Shown here piece by piece: positions 1 through 8,813 of a stretch of 64,000 nt of DNA. The DNA is from Acinetobacter bereziniae LMG 1003 = CIP 70.12 (GTDB taxonomy: Bacteria; Pseudomonadota; Gammaproteobacteria; Pseudomonadales; Moraxellaceae). The stretch lies in the NCBI RefSeq assembly GCF_000368925.1, contig NZ_KB849756.1:1010271-1074270 (forward strand). The letters run 5' to 3'. The first letter of the stretch is position 1; each line of letters opens with the position of its first letter. The notes under the pieces were generated by a model. It was not told the origin of the DNA and made no database searches. It saw nothing but the letters and a program-made list of their open reading frames with translations. The position numbers and the translations under genes are program-made.

Positions 1-2282
1 ACCGAACCATCTGGATTGCCTGTGACATTGACCACTGGTGCTGTTGGGGCAGTTGTAGTATTGATAGCAAAGTTGGGACCAACACCACCAATACCAACAT
101 TACCTGTAATATCTGTAAAACTTCCTGCAATCACACTAATTTTATTATTGCTTGCCAAGAAATTTGCGTTGGGTGTGAAAATGGCTGTCCAAGTTAGACC
201 ACCATCATTACTGCTTACTGGACTTAACGTCCCATTTGATACCAAGATATCATCATTACCAAAGTTTTTTACGATCTCACTAAAACTAAAAGTTACAAGC
301 GCTGATTCACCTATAGTTAGAATCGTATCACTCATACTAATAATGACTGTTGGTGCTGTACTATCTACTATTACTACCGCAGGCGGACTAACATTTCCCG
401 ATGCATCTACAGCGGTCACTTTAAGCGCTGTACCATCTGGAATAGGTGTTGTTGGTGTAAATGTAAATTTACCGTCTGATCCTGCTGTTGTAGTACCAAT
501 GACTTTACCTGAACTATCAGTAATATTTACCGTACTTCCTGCTTCTGCTGTCCCTGTAATTGGACTACCGTCTGTAGGATCAACGATGGGTTGAGCTGGT
601 GCAGTACTATCAACAATCACTTGCGCAGGCGGACTAACATTTCCCGATGCATCTACAGCCGTCACTTTAAGCGCTGTACCATCTGGAATAGGGGTTGTTG
701 GTGTAAATGTAAATTTACCGTCTGGTTCTGCTGTTGTAGTACCGATGACTTTACCTGAACTATCAGTAATATTTACTGTACTTCCTGCTTCTGCTGTTCC
801 TGTAATTGGGCTACCGTCTGTAGGATTAACGATGGGTTGAGCAGGTGCAGTGCTATCCACAATGACTTGCGCAGGCGGACTAACATTTCCCGAGGCATCT
901 ACAGCCGTCACTTTTAGCGCTGTACCATCTGGAATAGGGGTTGTTGGTGTAAATGTAAATTTGCCATCTGGTCCTGCTGTTGTTGTCCCGATGACTTTAC
1001 CTGAACTATCAGTAATATTTACTGTACTTCCTGCTTCTGCTGTCCCTGTAATTGGACTACCGTCTGTAGGATCAACGATGGGTTGAGCGGGTGCAGTGCT
1101 ATCCACAATGACTTGCGCAGGCGGACTAACATTTCCCGAGGCATCTACAGCTGTTACTTTAAGCGCTGTACCATCTGGAATAGGGGTTGTTGGTGTAAAA
1201 GTAAATTTACCGTCCGGTCCTGCTGTTGTAGTACCGATGACTTTACCTGAACTATCAGTAATATTTACTGTGCTTCCTGCTTCTGCTGTTCCTGTAATTG
1301 GACTACCGTCTGTAGGATTAACGATGGGTTGAGCAGGTGCAGTGCTATCCACAATCACTTGCGCAGGCGGACTAACATTTCCAGATGCATCTACAGCCGT
1401 CACTTTAAGCGCTGTACCATCTGGGATAGGCGTTGTTGGTGTAAATGTAAATTTACCGTCCGGTCCTGCTGTTGTTGTCCCGATGACTTTACCTGCACTA
1501 TCAGTAATATTTACCGTACTTCCTGCTTCTGCTGTTCCTGTAATTGGACTACCGTCTGTAGGATTAACGATGGGTTGAGCGGGTGCAGTACTATCCACAA
1601 TGACTTGCGCAGGCGGACTGACATTTCCCGAGGCATCTACAGCCGTCACTTTTAGCGCTGTATCATCTGGAATAGGTGTTGTTGGTGTAAAAGTAAATTT
1701 GCCATCTGCTCCTGCTGTTGTTGTCCCGATGACTTTACCTGAACTATCAGTAATATTTACTGTACTTCCTGCTTCTGCTGTTCCTGTAATTAAACGACCA
1801 TTAGTCGAATGAACAAGAGGCTGATTGGGTGGAGTCACATCTCCATTTTTTTTATCACTGGATGAATCGTTATTGGCTATAGCAGCAATAGCACCTATAC
1901 CTAAAGCACCACCAATCACCCAAGGTAGAATCTCAATATTTACATCATGATATAGAAGTGGTTCTATATCATTGATAGAAATATAGTTTACAGTTTCTAA
2001 AACATCTTGTGTTTGATTTAATTCCAACAAAAATAATTTATTCTGGTCATCTTTTAAAACAATGTCATTATCTGAATGGGTAGCAAAAAAATTCTCAATT
2101 GAAATTTTCTCACCACTTTTTAATAGAATGACCAATGCATTTCCCACTCTTTCTGTTGATGCAATATCTTCTTTTTTCACATTAATAATAACAACTGAAT
2201 TTTCAACCAACTTCACATCGGTTGAGCCCTTTAAGTCTAAAACCTGGTGAGTTTCTTTAGAAACTATTTGAATATTTAACAT
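1..2282 (-). CDS. Bap/BapA-like biofilm adhesin, N-terminal part (partial)
   Basis: Large surface adhesin read on the minus strand. The ATG is at 2282-2280 with an AAGGG ribosome site about 9 bases upstream, and the frame stays open to the left edge, so the C-terminus is outside. Residues 1-120 form a polar prefix domain starting MLNIQIVSKETHQVL, like the BapA prefix domain of Acinetobacter Bap/BLP proteins. A hydrophobic glycine/alanine stretch (ILPWVIGGALGIGAIAAIA) and a short acidic-lysine linker follow. Then come six 82-residue Ig-like modules (Big_6 type, GTAEAGSTVNITDSSGKVIG), and at the left edge a different Ig-like module (SDTILTIGESALVTFSFSE). Family knowledge: such proteins are exported by a type I system and drive biofilm formation. 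The secretion signal would lie in the missing C-terminus. No export genes are visible here. Confidence 0.88.
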   Translation of the reverse strand, partial: MLNIQIVSKETHQVLDLKGSTDVKLVENSVVIINVKKEDIASTERVGNALVILLKSGEKISIENFFATHSDNDIVLKDDQNKLFLLELNQTQDVLETVNYISINDIEPLLYHDVNIEILPWVIGGALGIGAIAAIANNDSSSDKKNGDVTPPNQPLVHSTNGRLITGTAEAGSTVNITDSSGKVIGTTTAGADGKFTFTPTTPIPDDTALKVTAVDASGNVSPPAQVIVDSTAPAQPIVNPTDGSPITGTAEAGSTVNITDSAGKVIGTTTAGPDGKFTFTPTTPIPDGTALKVTAVDASGNVSPPAQVIVDSTAPAQPIVNPTDGSPITGTAEAGSTVNITDSSGKVIGTTTAGPDGKFTFTPTTPIPDGTALKVTAVDASGNVSPPAQVIVDSTAPAQPIVDPTDGSPITGTAEAGSTVNITDSSGKVIGTTTAGPDGKFTFTPTTPIPDGTALKVTAVDASGNVSPPAQVIVDSTAPAQPIVNPTDGSPITGTAEAGSTVNITDSSGKVIGTTTAEPDGKFTFTPTTPIPDGTALKVTAVDASGNVSPPAQVIVDSTAPAQPIVDPTDGSPITGTAEAGSTVNITDSSGKVIGTTTAGSDGKFTFTPTTPIPDGTALKVTAVDASGNVSPPAVVIVDSTAPTVIISMSDTILTIGESALVTFSFSEIVKNFGNDDILVSNGTLSPVSSNDGGLTWTAIFTPNANFLASNNKISVIAGSFTDITGNVGIGGVGPNFAINTTTAPTAPVVNVTGNPDGS
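354..1829 (-). repeat. Six tandem 246-bp coding repeats (Ig-like modules)
   Basis: The anchor aggcggact recurs at 381, 627, 873, 1119, 1365 and 1611, exactly 246 bases apart. The copies are nearly identical at the DNA level and encode 82-residue Ig-like modules of the adhesin. Differences are mostly single bases, plus one conspicuous change in the copy nearest the N-terminus (around 1789-1810). Such near identity suggests recent expansion or gene conversion. Confidence 0.95.
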
Positions 2283-2995
2283 AATTTTTTCCCTTTATAA
2301 TTTCATTAAATGTTTTGAATTTCATGTTTTTATTTGCAACGTTTTTGAGAGCACTTTTAATTGAATTGAACTATTTTTTAGTATTTTATTATTGAAATAT
2401 AAAACGCACTAAACAAAATAACTAATATAAAAAGTCACAACATATACCCATGTTTTTTAATGATTTTATAAAAAAAATTAATCAAAAATTAAATAAAATA
2501 ATTTAAATCAATATTTTTCAACATTTTATTATTTATTGTTTTTATCAAATTTAATAATCTATTAAATTAAATAATCATCATTATAAAATACATTCAAACA
2601 TTAACAATAAATAGAACACAATATATAGAGTTAATGCAAACCACAACACATTAAATAAATAGTTAAATTCAAATATTCTAAGTATGAAATGCTAAAAAAT
2701 ATAAGTTTACTTTTGAACAAACATTCATCTTTTTTATTCCCAACATCTTGTCACAGATGAGCAAAAGAATTTCGACGCCTATATCTATAATTTTGTTGTT
2801 CTTTGAAAATGAAGTTTTTAGGATATTTCTAAAAGTGGTGAAGCTTTTTCAATCATGAAAGGTTAATCATTGTTTAACTAATGCCTAAGCCTTTAGGCTA
2901 ATATTTAAAATAAAATACTAAAATTTATACAAGATTAACCCATTTTAAATGCTTAGTATAAAAACGCTAAACTCTAACTTATTTCAATTCAGTGG
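2283..2995. other. AT-rich intergenic region
   Basis: About 710 bases, roughly four-fifths A+T, between the divergent adhesin and SDR genes. It must carry both promoters. No coding frame, tRNA or clear hairpin was seen. The extreme AT content is the kind bound by H-NS-like silencers, which is inference only. Confidence 0.6.
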
Positions 2996-3766
2996 ATGAT
3001 TCGCATGGAAATACGTGATCAAATTATTCTTGTTACGGGTGGTGCACGTGGCTTAGGTCTTGCCATTACTCGTGCTTTAATACGAGAAGGTGCAAGGGTT
3101 GTTGTAAACTATTTCAATAGCGAAGAATCCGCACAACAACTTGCCAGAGAACATGCTGAACAAGTATTTATTTACAAGGCAGATGTGACTGACGAAGAGC
3201 AAGTGAACTTGATGTTCAAAAAAGCTAAATTGCATTATGGGCATGCCATTACTTCAGTCATTAATAATGCACTTTTATCTTTTAAATTTGATGGAGACTT
3301 ACGTCCTAAAGTCGAAGCGCTGAGTTGGCATAGCATGCAACAGCAATTAGATAGTGCTGTTAAAGCAGCTTTAAATACAACTCAAGCTGCCTTAGAAGAT
3401 ATGAAGAAAGATCATTTTGGTCGTATTATTAATATTGGAACAAACCTCGTACAAAATCCTGTGGTTCCATATCATGATTATACAGCAGCGAAAGCAGCAC
3501 TTTTGGCTTTTACTCGAACAACATCACATGATCTTGGACAGTATGGAATCAATGTCAATATGCTTTCAGGTGGTCTATTACGTAAGACTGATGCCAGTAG
3601 TGCAACACCAGATCAAGTCTTTGACTTAATTGCTGCATCGACACCATTACAAGAAGTCACAACCCCTGAGCAGTTTGCAGATGCAATATTGTTATTTTTA
3701 TCGCCTTGGTCTAGAGCAGTGACAGGACAAAACCTCATCGTTGACGGTGGCTTAGTCAAAGGTTAA
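2996..3766 (+). CDS. SDR family oxidoreductase (FabG-like)
   Basis: NAD(P)-dependent short-chain dehydrogenase/reductase of 256 residues. The Rossmann glycine motif is VTGGARGLGLA near residues 13-23, the structural NNA motif is VINNALLS near residue 87, and the YxxxK catalytic pair is in YHDYTAAKAAL near residues 160-170. The C-terminal part (VTGQNLIVDGGLVKG) is typical of FabG-type 3-oxoacyl reductases. An in-frame ATG at 3005, with a GTGGA ribosome-like site 8 bases before it, gives the usual start MEIRDQ and may be the true start. The gene stands alone, convergent with sucD, so the substrate is unknown. It is unlikely to be the housekeeping fabG because no fatty acid genes are nearby. Confidence 0.85.
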   Translation: MIRMEIRDQIILVTGGARGLGLAITRALIREGARVVVNYFNSEESAQQLAREHAEQVFIYKADVTDEEQVNLMFKKAKLHYGHAITSVINNALLSFKFDGDLRPKVEALSWHSMQQQLDSAVKAALNTTQAALEDMKKDHFGRIINIGTNLVQNPVVPYHDYTAAKAALLAFTRTTSHDLGQYGINVNMLSGGLLRKTDASSATPDQVFDLIAASTPLQEVTTPEQFADAILLFLSPWSRAVTGQNLIVDGGLVKG

Positions 3767-3810
3767 TGATATAGCGAAGATTGAAGCAAATAAAATAAAC
3801 AGTTAAAACA

Positions 3811-3838
3811 AAAATGAGAGCCTTTAGACTCTCATTTT
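3811..3838. terminator. Bidirectional terminator between SDR gene and sucD
   Basis: Arms aaaatgagag (3811-3820) and ctctcatttt (3829-3838) form a 10-bp stem with an 8-base loop and A/T tracts on both sides. It lies between two convergent genes. Confidence 0.85.
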
Positions 3839-3863
3839 TTAGATCATTTTTGAAATACCGGGA

Positions 3864-4754
3864 TTAAGCCAAACCTTTCTTTTTCAATACATCAAGCATT
3901 GTTGAACCGAGTTCAGCAGGACTGCGCGTATATGCCATGCCTGCTTTTTCAAATGCAGCAAATTTCTCTTCAGCAGTACCTTTACCACCAGAGATAATCG
4001 CACCAGCATGTCCCATACGTTTACCCTTAGGCGCAGTAACACCAGCAATATAACCCACCACTGGTTTAGTGACATTTGACTGGATATACTCAGCAGCTTC
4101 TTCTTCCGCAGAACCACCAATCTCACCAATCATGATGATTGCTTCAGTTTGTGGATCTTCTTGGAAAAGTTTTAAGCAGTCAATTTGGTTCATACCCGGA
4201 ATTGGGTCACCACCGATACCGATACAAGTCGACTGACCTAGACCAAGCTTGGTTGTTTGTGCAACTGCTTCATAAGTCAATGTACCAGAACGTGAAATAA
4301 TCCCGATTTTACCTGGCTGATGGATATGACCTGGCATGATCCCGATCTTACATTCACCCGGTGTGATAATCCCTGGACAGTTAGGACCGATTAAACGTGC
4401 ATTATTACCATAAGTTTCAAGGTAACGTTTTGCTTTAAGCATGTCTAAAGTCGGTACGCCTTCAGTGATCACAACGATCAATTCAATACCTGAATCAATC
4501 GCTTCAACGATTGAGTCCAATACAAATGGAGCTGGAACATAGATCGAGGTTGCATTAGCACCTGTCTCTTTTACTGCTTCACGCATCGTATTAAATACAG
4601 GCAAACCGATATGCGTTTGACCACCTTTACCTGGTGTTACACCACCAACAACTTTTGTGCCGTATGCAATTGATTGCTCAGAATGGAATGTACCATTTTT
4701 ACCCGTAAAGCCTTGTACCAATACTTTTGTGTCTTTATTTACTAATACGCTCAT
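3864..4754 (-). CDS. sucD: Succinyl-CoA synthetase alpha subunit
   Basis: With SucC it converts succinyl-CoA, ADP (or GDP) and phosphate to succinate, ATP (or GTP) and CoA in the TCA cycle. It has 296 residues, close to the E. coli length. The CoA-binding Rossmann part is residues 1-120 (VLVQGFTGKNGTFHSEQSI). The ligase domain contains the phosphohistidine loop in GHAGAIISGGKGTAEEK near residue 250. The gene follows sucC by 12 bases, so the two are cotranscribed in equal amounts for the heterotetramer. Confidence 0.98.
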   Translation of the reverse strand: MSVLVNKDTKVLVQGFTGKNGTFHSEQSIAYGTKVVGGVTPGKGGQTHIGLPVFNTMREAVKETGANATSIYVPAPFVLDSIVEAIDSGIELIVVITEGVPTLDMLKAKRYLETYGNNARLIGPNCPGIITPGECKIGIMPGHIHQPGKIGIISRSGTLTYEAVAQTTKLGLGQSTCIGIGGDPIPGMNQIDCLKLFQEDPQTEAIIMIGEIGGSAEEEAAEYIQSNVTKPVVGYIAGVTAPKGKRMGHAGAIISGGKGTAEEKFAAFEKAGMAYTRSPAELGSTMLDVLKKKGLA

Positions 4755-4766
4755 GATTGATACTCC

Positions 4767-5933
4767 TTACGCTTTCACTGCAGCAACAACTTTTTCTGCC
4801 GCATCGGCTAAACCGTTTGCAGAAATTAATTTTAAACCTGATTCATCAAGTAATTTTGCACCTAACTCTGCATTGTTCCCTTCTAAACGAACAACCACAG
4901 GCACAGTTACATTTACTTCTTGAACCGCTGCAATAATCGCTTCAGCAATCATGTCACAACGAACAATACCACCGAAGATATTGATCAATACACCTTGTAC
5001 TGAACTATCTGAAAGAATGATTTTGAAAGCTTCAATAACACGATCTTTCGTTGCACCACCACCTACATCAAGGAAGTTAGCAGGTTGACCACCGTACAGT
5101 TTGATAATGTCCATGGTCGCCATCGCAAGACCTGCACCATTCACCATACAACCAATATTACCTTCTAATGCAACATAGTTTAGATCAAATTCAGATGCTT
5201 TTAGCTCACGTTCATTTTCTTGAGATTTGTCGCGCATTGCAGCAATCTCAGGTAAACGATATAACGCATTTGAATCGATGCCAACTTTTGCATCTACACA
5301 CAAAATTTCACCATTTTCACGAACTGAAAGTGGGTTAATTTCAAACAATGCAAAATCATTTTCAACAAATGCTTTATATGCACCCGTCATAATCGTTACA
5401 AACTGATTGATTTGTTTGTCTTTAAGCCCCAATTGGAAGCCAACATCACGTGCTTGGAAAGGCAATAAACCTACCAATGGATCAACTTCAACTTTAATAA
5501 TTTTTTCTGGTGTTTCTTCTGCAACTTTTTCGATTTCCACACCACCCTCAGTCGACGCCATAAAGGTCACGCGACGGCTAGAACGATCGACAACTGCACC
5601 GAGGTACAATTCACGCTCTACTGGGTATACATCTTCACAAACAAGAATACTATTTACAGGCTGACCATTTGCATCAGTTTGATAGGTGACTAATCGCGTA
5701 CCTAATAAATTTTTTGCGTATTCAGCTGCTTCTTCTTTTGACTTAACAACTTTCACACCACCCGCTTTACCACGACCACCTGCATGAACTTGGGCTTTCA
5801 TCACCGCGAATTTGCCACTAATCTGGTCAAATGCTGCTGATGCCTCTTCTGGAGTAGTGATTAAAATGCCTTCTTGAACTGGCATACCATATTTTTTCAA
5901 CAGCGCTTTCGCTTGATACTCATGTAGATTCAT
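4767..5933 (-). CDS. sucC: Succinyl-CoA synthetase beta subunit (ADP-forming)
   Basis: Nucleotide-binding subunit of succinyl-CoA synthetase, 388 residues as in E. coli. The N-terminal ATP-grasp domain is residues 1-240 (MNLHEYQAKALLKKYG; KAQVHAGGRGKAGGVK). The C-terminal ligase domain carries GNIGCMVNGAGLAMATMD and the glycine-rich NIFGGIVRCD. The gene is first of the sucCD pair. It is separated from lpd by about 170 bases holding the lpd terminator, so sucCD probably has its own promoter in 5934-6070. Confidence 0.98.
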   Translation of the reverse strand: MNLHEYQAKALLKKYGMPVQEGILITTPEEASAAFDQISGKFAVMKAQVHAGGRGKAGGVKVVKSKEEAAEYAKNLLGTRLVTYQTDANGQPVNSILVCEDVYPVERELYLGAVVDRSSRRVTFMASTEGGVEIEKVAEETPEKIIKVEVDPLVGLLPFQARDVGFQLGLKDKQINQFVTIMTGAYKAFVENDFALFEINPLSVRENGEILCVDAKVGIDSNALYRLPEIAAMRDKSQENERELKASEFDLNYVALEGNIGCMVNGAGLAMATMDIIKLYGGQPANFLDVGGGATKDRVIEAFKIILSDSSVQGVLINIFGGIVRCDMIAEAIIAAVQEVNVTVPVVVRLEGNNAELGAKLLDESGLKLISANGLADAAEKVVAAVKA

Positions 5934-6071
5934 CTTTTACCTTTTACTACTTTTCACATTGTTATGACACACCAATACCTAGACTTCCATCACAATAACT
6001 ATTGGCATTTATTAAAAATTGTTGTTGTATTCTTAGATGATTATTCAATTAAAAACAACCATCAAAAGTAA

Positions 6072-6095
6072 AAAGAGCGGTCGAAACCGCTCTTT
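6072..6095 (-). terminator. Intrinsic terminator after lpd
   Basis: Arms aaagagcgg and ccgctcttt enclose the loop tcgaaa. On the minus strand the stem starts a few bases after the lpd stop and is followed by a T-rich run. It separates sucAB-lpd from sucCD. Confidence 0.85.
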
Positions 6096-6101
6096 TTTGT
6101 T

Positions 6102-7538
6102 TTATTTACGTTTACGTTGGATGGCGTGAATCGCACGACCATCAACTGCAAGAGCAGCTTCGTGAACGACTTCTGAATATGTTGGGTGACCGAAAGTCAT
6201 CAATTGTAAATCTTCTACAGAAGATACAAACTCAAGCGCAATCATACCTTGGTGTACGATGTCTGAAGCGCCAGGACCGATGATATGCATACCCAATAAA
6301 CGATCTGTTTTAGCATCCGCAACGAATTTCACAAAACCTGCTGATTCATTTGCAGCTAAAGCACGACCATTCACAGCAAACGGGAATTGACCAGTTTTAA
6401 CTTCATGACCTTTTTCTTTAGCCTGTTCTTCAGTTAAACCTACCCAAGCCGCTTCAGGATGTGTATAGATCACAGAAATAATGGTGTCATAGTTTACTTG
6501 TGCAGCATGACCGTGCATTCGCTCAACAGCCATTACACCTTCTTCCATTGCTTTATGTGCAAGCATTGGACCACGCACCAAGTCACCAATCGCATATACA
6601 CCATCAACAGATGTTGCACACCAATCGTTTACTTCAACCAAACCACGCTCAGTCAATTTAATGCCTGAATCTTCAGCCAACAAACCTTCTGCATATGCTT
6701 TACGACCCACACAAACAATCAATTTGTCAAAAGTTTGAGTTTTGTCTTCACCAGCTTGGTTGTACTGAACAGTCACTTCACGACCGTTGATTTCAGTACC
6801 AGAAACTTTAGCGCCAATACGAATATCTAAACCTTGTTTCGTTAAAAGTTTTTGATAATCTTTTGCCAAAGCTTTGTCCGCCATTGGTAAAAATGTATCT
6901 AATGCTTCAAACACAACAACTTCAGAACCCAGACGACGCCATACTGAACCAAGTTCTAGACCAATTACACCAGCACCAATCACACCTAAACGCTTAGGTA
7001 CTTCTTGGAATTCAAGTGCACCAGTAGAGTCAACAATTAAGTCTTCATCTACTTTTGCAACTGGAATATTTACAGGAACAGAACCAGTCGCAAGAATCAC
7101 ATATTTAGGCTCTAAAACTTGAACGTCACCACCTTCTAATGGTGTAAATTCAACTTTTTTACCCGCAAGTAATTTACCAGTACCTTGTAACCATTCGATG
7201 CCGTTTCCTTTAAGGAGCTGAGCAACACCGCCAGTTAAATTGTCAACAACTTTGTCTTTACGAGCAAGAAGCTTTTGAAGATCAAGTTGTACATTTTCAA
7301 CTGAGATTCCGTGTACATCTAAGCCATGAAGTGTGTCTTCATAGTGATGTGAAGAATCTAATAATGCTTTAGAAGGAATACATCCTACATTCAAGCAAGT
7401 ACCACCTAAAGATGGCTTACCTTTGTGTACACGTTTTTCGATACACGCAACTTTAAAACCAAGTTGTGCAGCGCGAATTGCCGCTTCATAACCACCTGGT
7501 CCACCGCCGATTACAACAAGATCAAACTGTTGAGACAT
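6102..7538 (-). CDS. lpd: Dihydrolipoyl dehydrogenase (E3)
   Basis: FAD enzyme that reoxidises dihydrolipoyl groups of 2-oxoglutarate (and other 2-oxoacid) dehydrogenases with NAD. It has 478 residues from ATG 7538, chosen because GGAG lies 6 bases upstream. A frame extension of six residues to 7556 has no ribosome site. The FAD motif is VVIGGGPGGYEAA (residues 8-20), the redox disulfide is GGTCLNVGC with Cys48 and Cys53, the NAD motif is GVIGAGVIGLELG, and the C-terminal catalytic histidine is in HPTYSEVVHEAAL. It lies 60 bases after sucB, in the gene order sucA-sucB-lpd. Confidence 0.97.
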   Translation of the reverse strand: MSQQFDLVVIGGGPGGYEAAIRAAQLGFKVACIEKRVHKGKPSLGGTCLNVGCIPSKALLDSSHHYEDTLHGLDVHGISVENVQLDLQKLLARKDKVVDNLTGGVAQLLKGNGIEWLQGTGKLLAGKKVEFTPLEGGDVQVLEPKYVILATGSVPVNIPVAKVDEDLIVDSTGALEFQEVPKRLGVIGAGVIGLELGSVWRRLGSEVVVFEALDTFLPMADKALAKDYQKLLTKQGLDIRIGAKVSGTEINGREVTVQYNQAGEDKTQTFDKLIVCVGRKAYAEGLLAEDSGIKLTERGLVEVNDWCATSVDGVYAIGDLVRGPMLAHKAMEEGVMAVERMHGHAAQVNYDTIISVIYTHPEAAWVGLTEEQAKEKGHEVKTGQFPFAVNGRALAANESAGFVKFVADAKTDRLLGMHIIGPGASDIVHQGMIALEFVSSVEDLQLMTFGHPTYSEVVHEAALAVDGRAIHAIQRKRK

Positions 7539-7598
7539 GCTTATCTCCAAGAACAAGCCTAGAGGATCGCCCTAAGCTTGTGATGTTATTCTAAAGAA

Positions 7599-8813
7599 TT
7601 AAAGGTCAAGGATAAGTTTAGCTGGCTCTTCAAGTAACTCTTTAACCGTTACCAAGAAACCAACAGCTTCTTTACCATCAATCATACGATGGTCATAAGA
7701 AAGCGCTAAATACATCATTGGAAGAATTTCAACTTGACCATTCACTGCCATAGGACGCTCTTGGATCTTGTGCATACCTAAGATTGCAGTTTGTGGTTGG
7801 TTCAAAATAGGCGTTGAAAGTAATGAACCGAAAGTACCACCGTTGGTAATTGTGAACGTACCACCAGTCATTTCTTCGATAGACAATTTACCTTCACGTG
7901 CTTTAGCAGCATATGCACCAATACCAGATTCAACTTCAGCATAGTTCATGCGGTCAGTATCACGAAGAACTGGAACAACAAGACCACGATCAGAAGAAAC
8001 CGCAACACCGATATCATAATAACCATGATAGATGATGTCATCGCCATCAATTGATGCATTTACAGCTGGATAACGTTTAAGCGCTTCAGTACAAGCTTTA
8101 ACGAAGAATGACATAAAGCCTAGACGTGCACCATGACGTTTTTCGAAAGCATCTTTGTATTGCTTACGCATTTCCATGATTGGCTTCATGTTCACTTCGT
8201 TAAACGTTGTCAACATTGCAGTTTGCTGAGTTGCAGCAAGAAGGCGCTCAGCAACACGTTTACGTAAACGCGTCATTGGAACACGTTTCTCGATACGCTC
8301 ACCTACAGCAACACTCAATGGGGTTGCAGGAGCAGCAGCTGGTTTAGTTTGATGATTGGCAACATCTTCTTTGGTGATGCGACCACCACGACCAGTACCA
8401 TCAACATCTGCAGCAGCAATACCTGTTTCAGTAAGTGCTTTACGTACTGCAGGTGCTTGATCTTGCACTTGAGCACGCTCAACAACAGGTGCATTACCTG
8501 CTTGAGTTTGTGCAGCAGCTTGCTCAACTTTCTCTTCAGATTGAACTGCTTGAGTTTGAGCTGCACCAGAAACTGCACCCTCTTCAAATGTTGCGATTAC
8601 TTCAGCAGAAAGAACTGTATCACCTTCATTTTTGATGATTGCAGAAATAGAACCATCAGCAGGAGCAACAACTTCTAAAACAACTTTATCCGTTTCAATA
8701 TCACAGATCACTTCATCACGTGATACTGCTTCACCTGGTTGTTTGTGCCAAGTTGCGATTGTTCCGTCAGCAACTGACTCTGGGAACACAGGTGCTTTAA
8801 TTTCGGTTGCCAT
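7599..8813 (-). CDS. sucB: Dihydrolipoamide succinyltransferase (E2o)
   Basis: E2 core of the 2-oxoglutarate dehydrogenase complex, 404 residues. It has one lipoyl domain with the lipoylated lysine in ETDKVVLEV (Lys43), then an Ala/Gln/Val-rich linker (about 90-115). A peripheral subunit-binding domain follows (PAVRKALTETGIAAADVDG, about 120-155), then the catalytic acyltransferase domain with His375 and Asp379 in SYDHRMIDGKEA. Its ATG overlaps the sucA stop by one base (TAATG), which points to translational coupling. Confidence 0.98.
   Translation of the reverse strand: MATEIKAPVFPESVADGTIATWHKQPGEAVSRDEVICDIETDKVVLEVVAPADGSISAIIKNEGDTVLSAEVIATFEEGAVSGAAQTQAVQSEEKVEQAAAQTQAGNAPVVERAQVQDQAPAVRKALTETGIAAADVDGTGRGGRITKEDVANHQTKPAAAPATPLSVAVGERIEKRVPMTRLRKRVAERLLAATQQTAMLTTFNEVNMKPIMEMRKQYKDAFEKRHGARLGFMSFFVKACTEALKRYPAVNASIDGDDIIYHGYYDIGVAVSSDRGLVVPVLRDTDRMNYAEVESGIGAYAAKAREGKLSIEEMTGGTFTITNGGTFGSLLSTPILNQPQTAILGMHKIQERPMAVNGQVEILPMMYLALSYDHRMIDGKEAVGFLVTVKELLEEPAKLILDL

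Noticed and set aside
16..1812. Several plus-strand open frames of 70-192 codons over the repeats
   Set aside because: They are antisense shadows of the adhesin repeats, spaced by the same 246 bases. The minus strand is open throughout with a proper start at 2282 and family-like sequence.
354..1829. Regularly spaced repeats as a CRISPR array
   Set aside because: Repeat period is 246 bases, the whole unit is conserved rather than alternating with unique spacers, and it is coding.
2996..3766. Housekeeping fabG
   Set aside because: No fatty acid synthesis genes are adjacent; the sequence is a general SDR, so no symbol is given.
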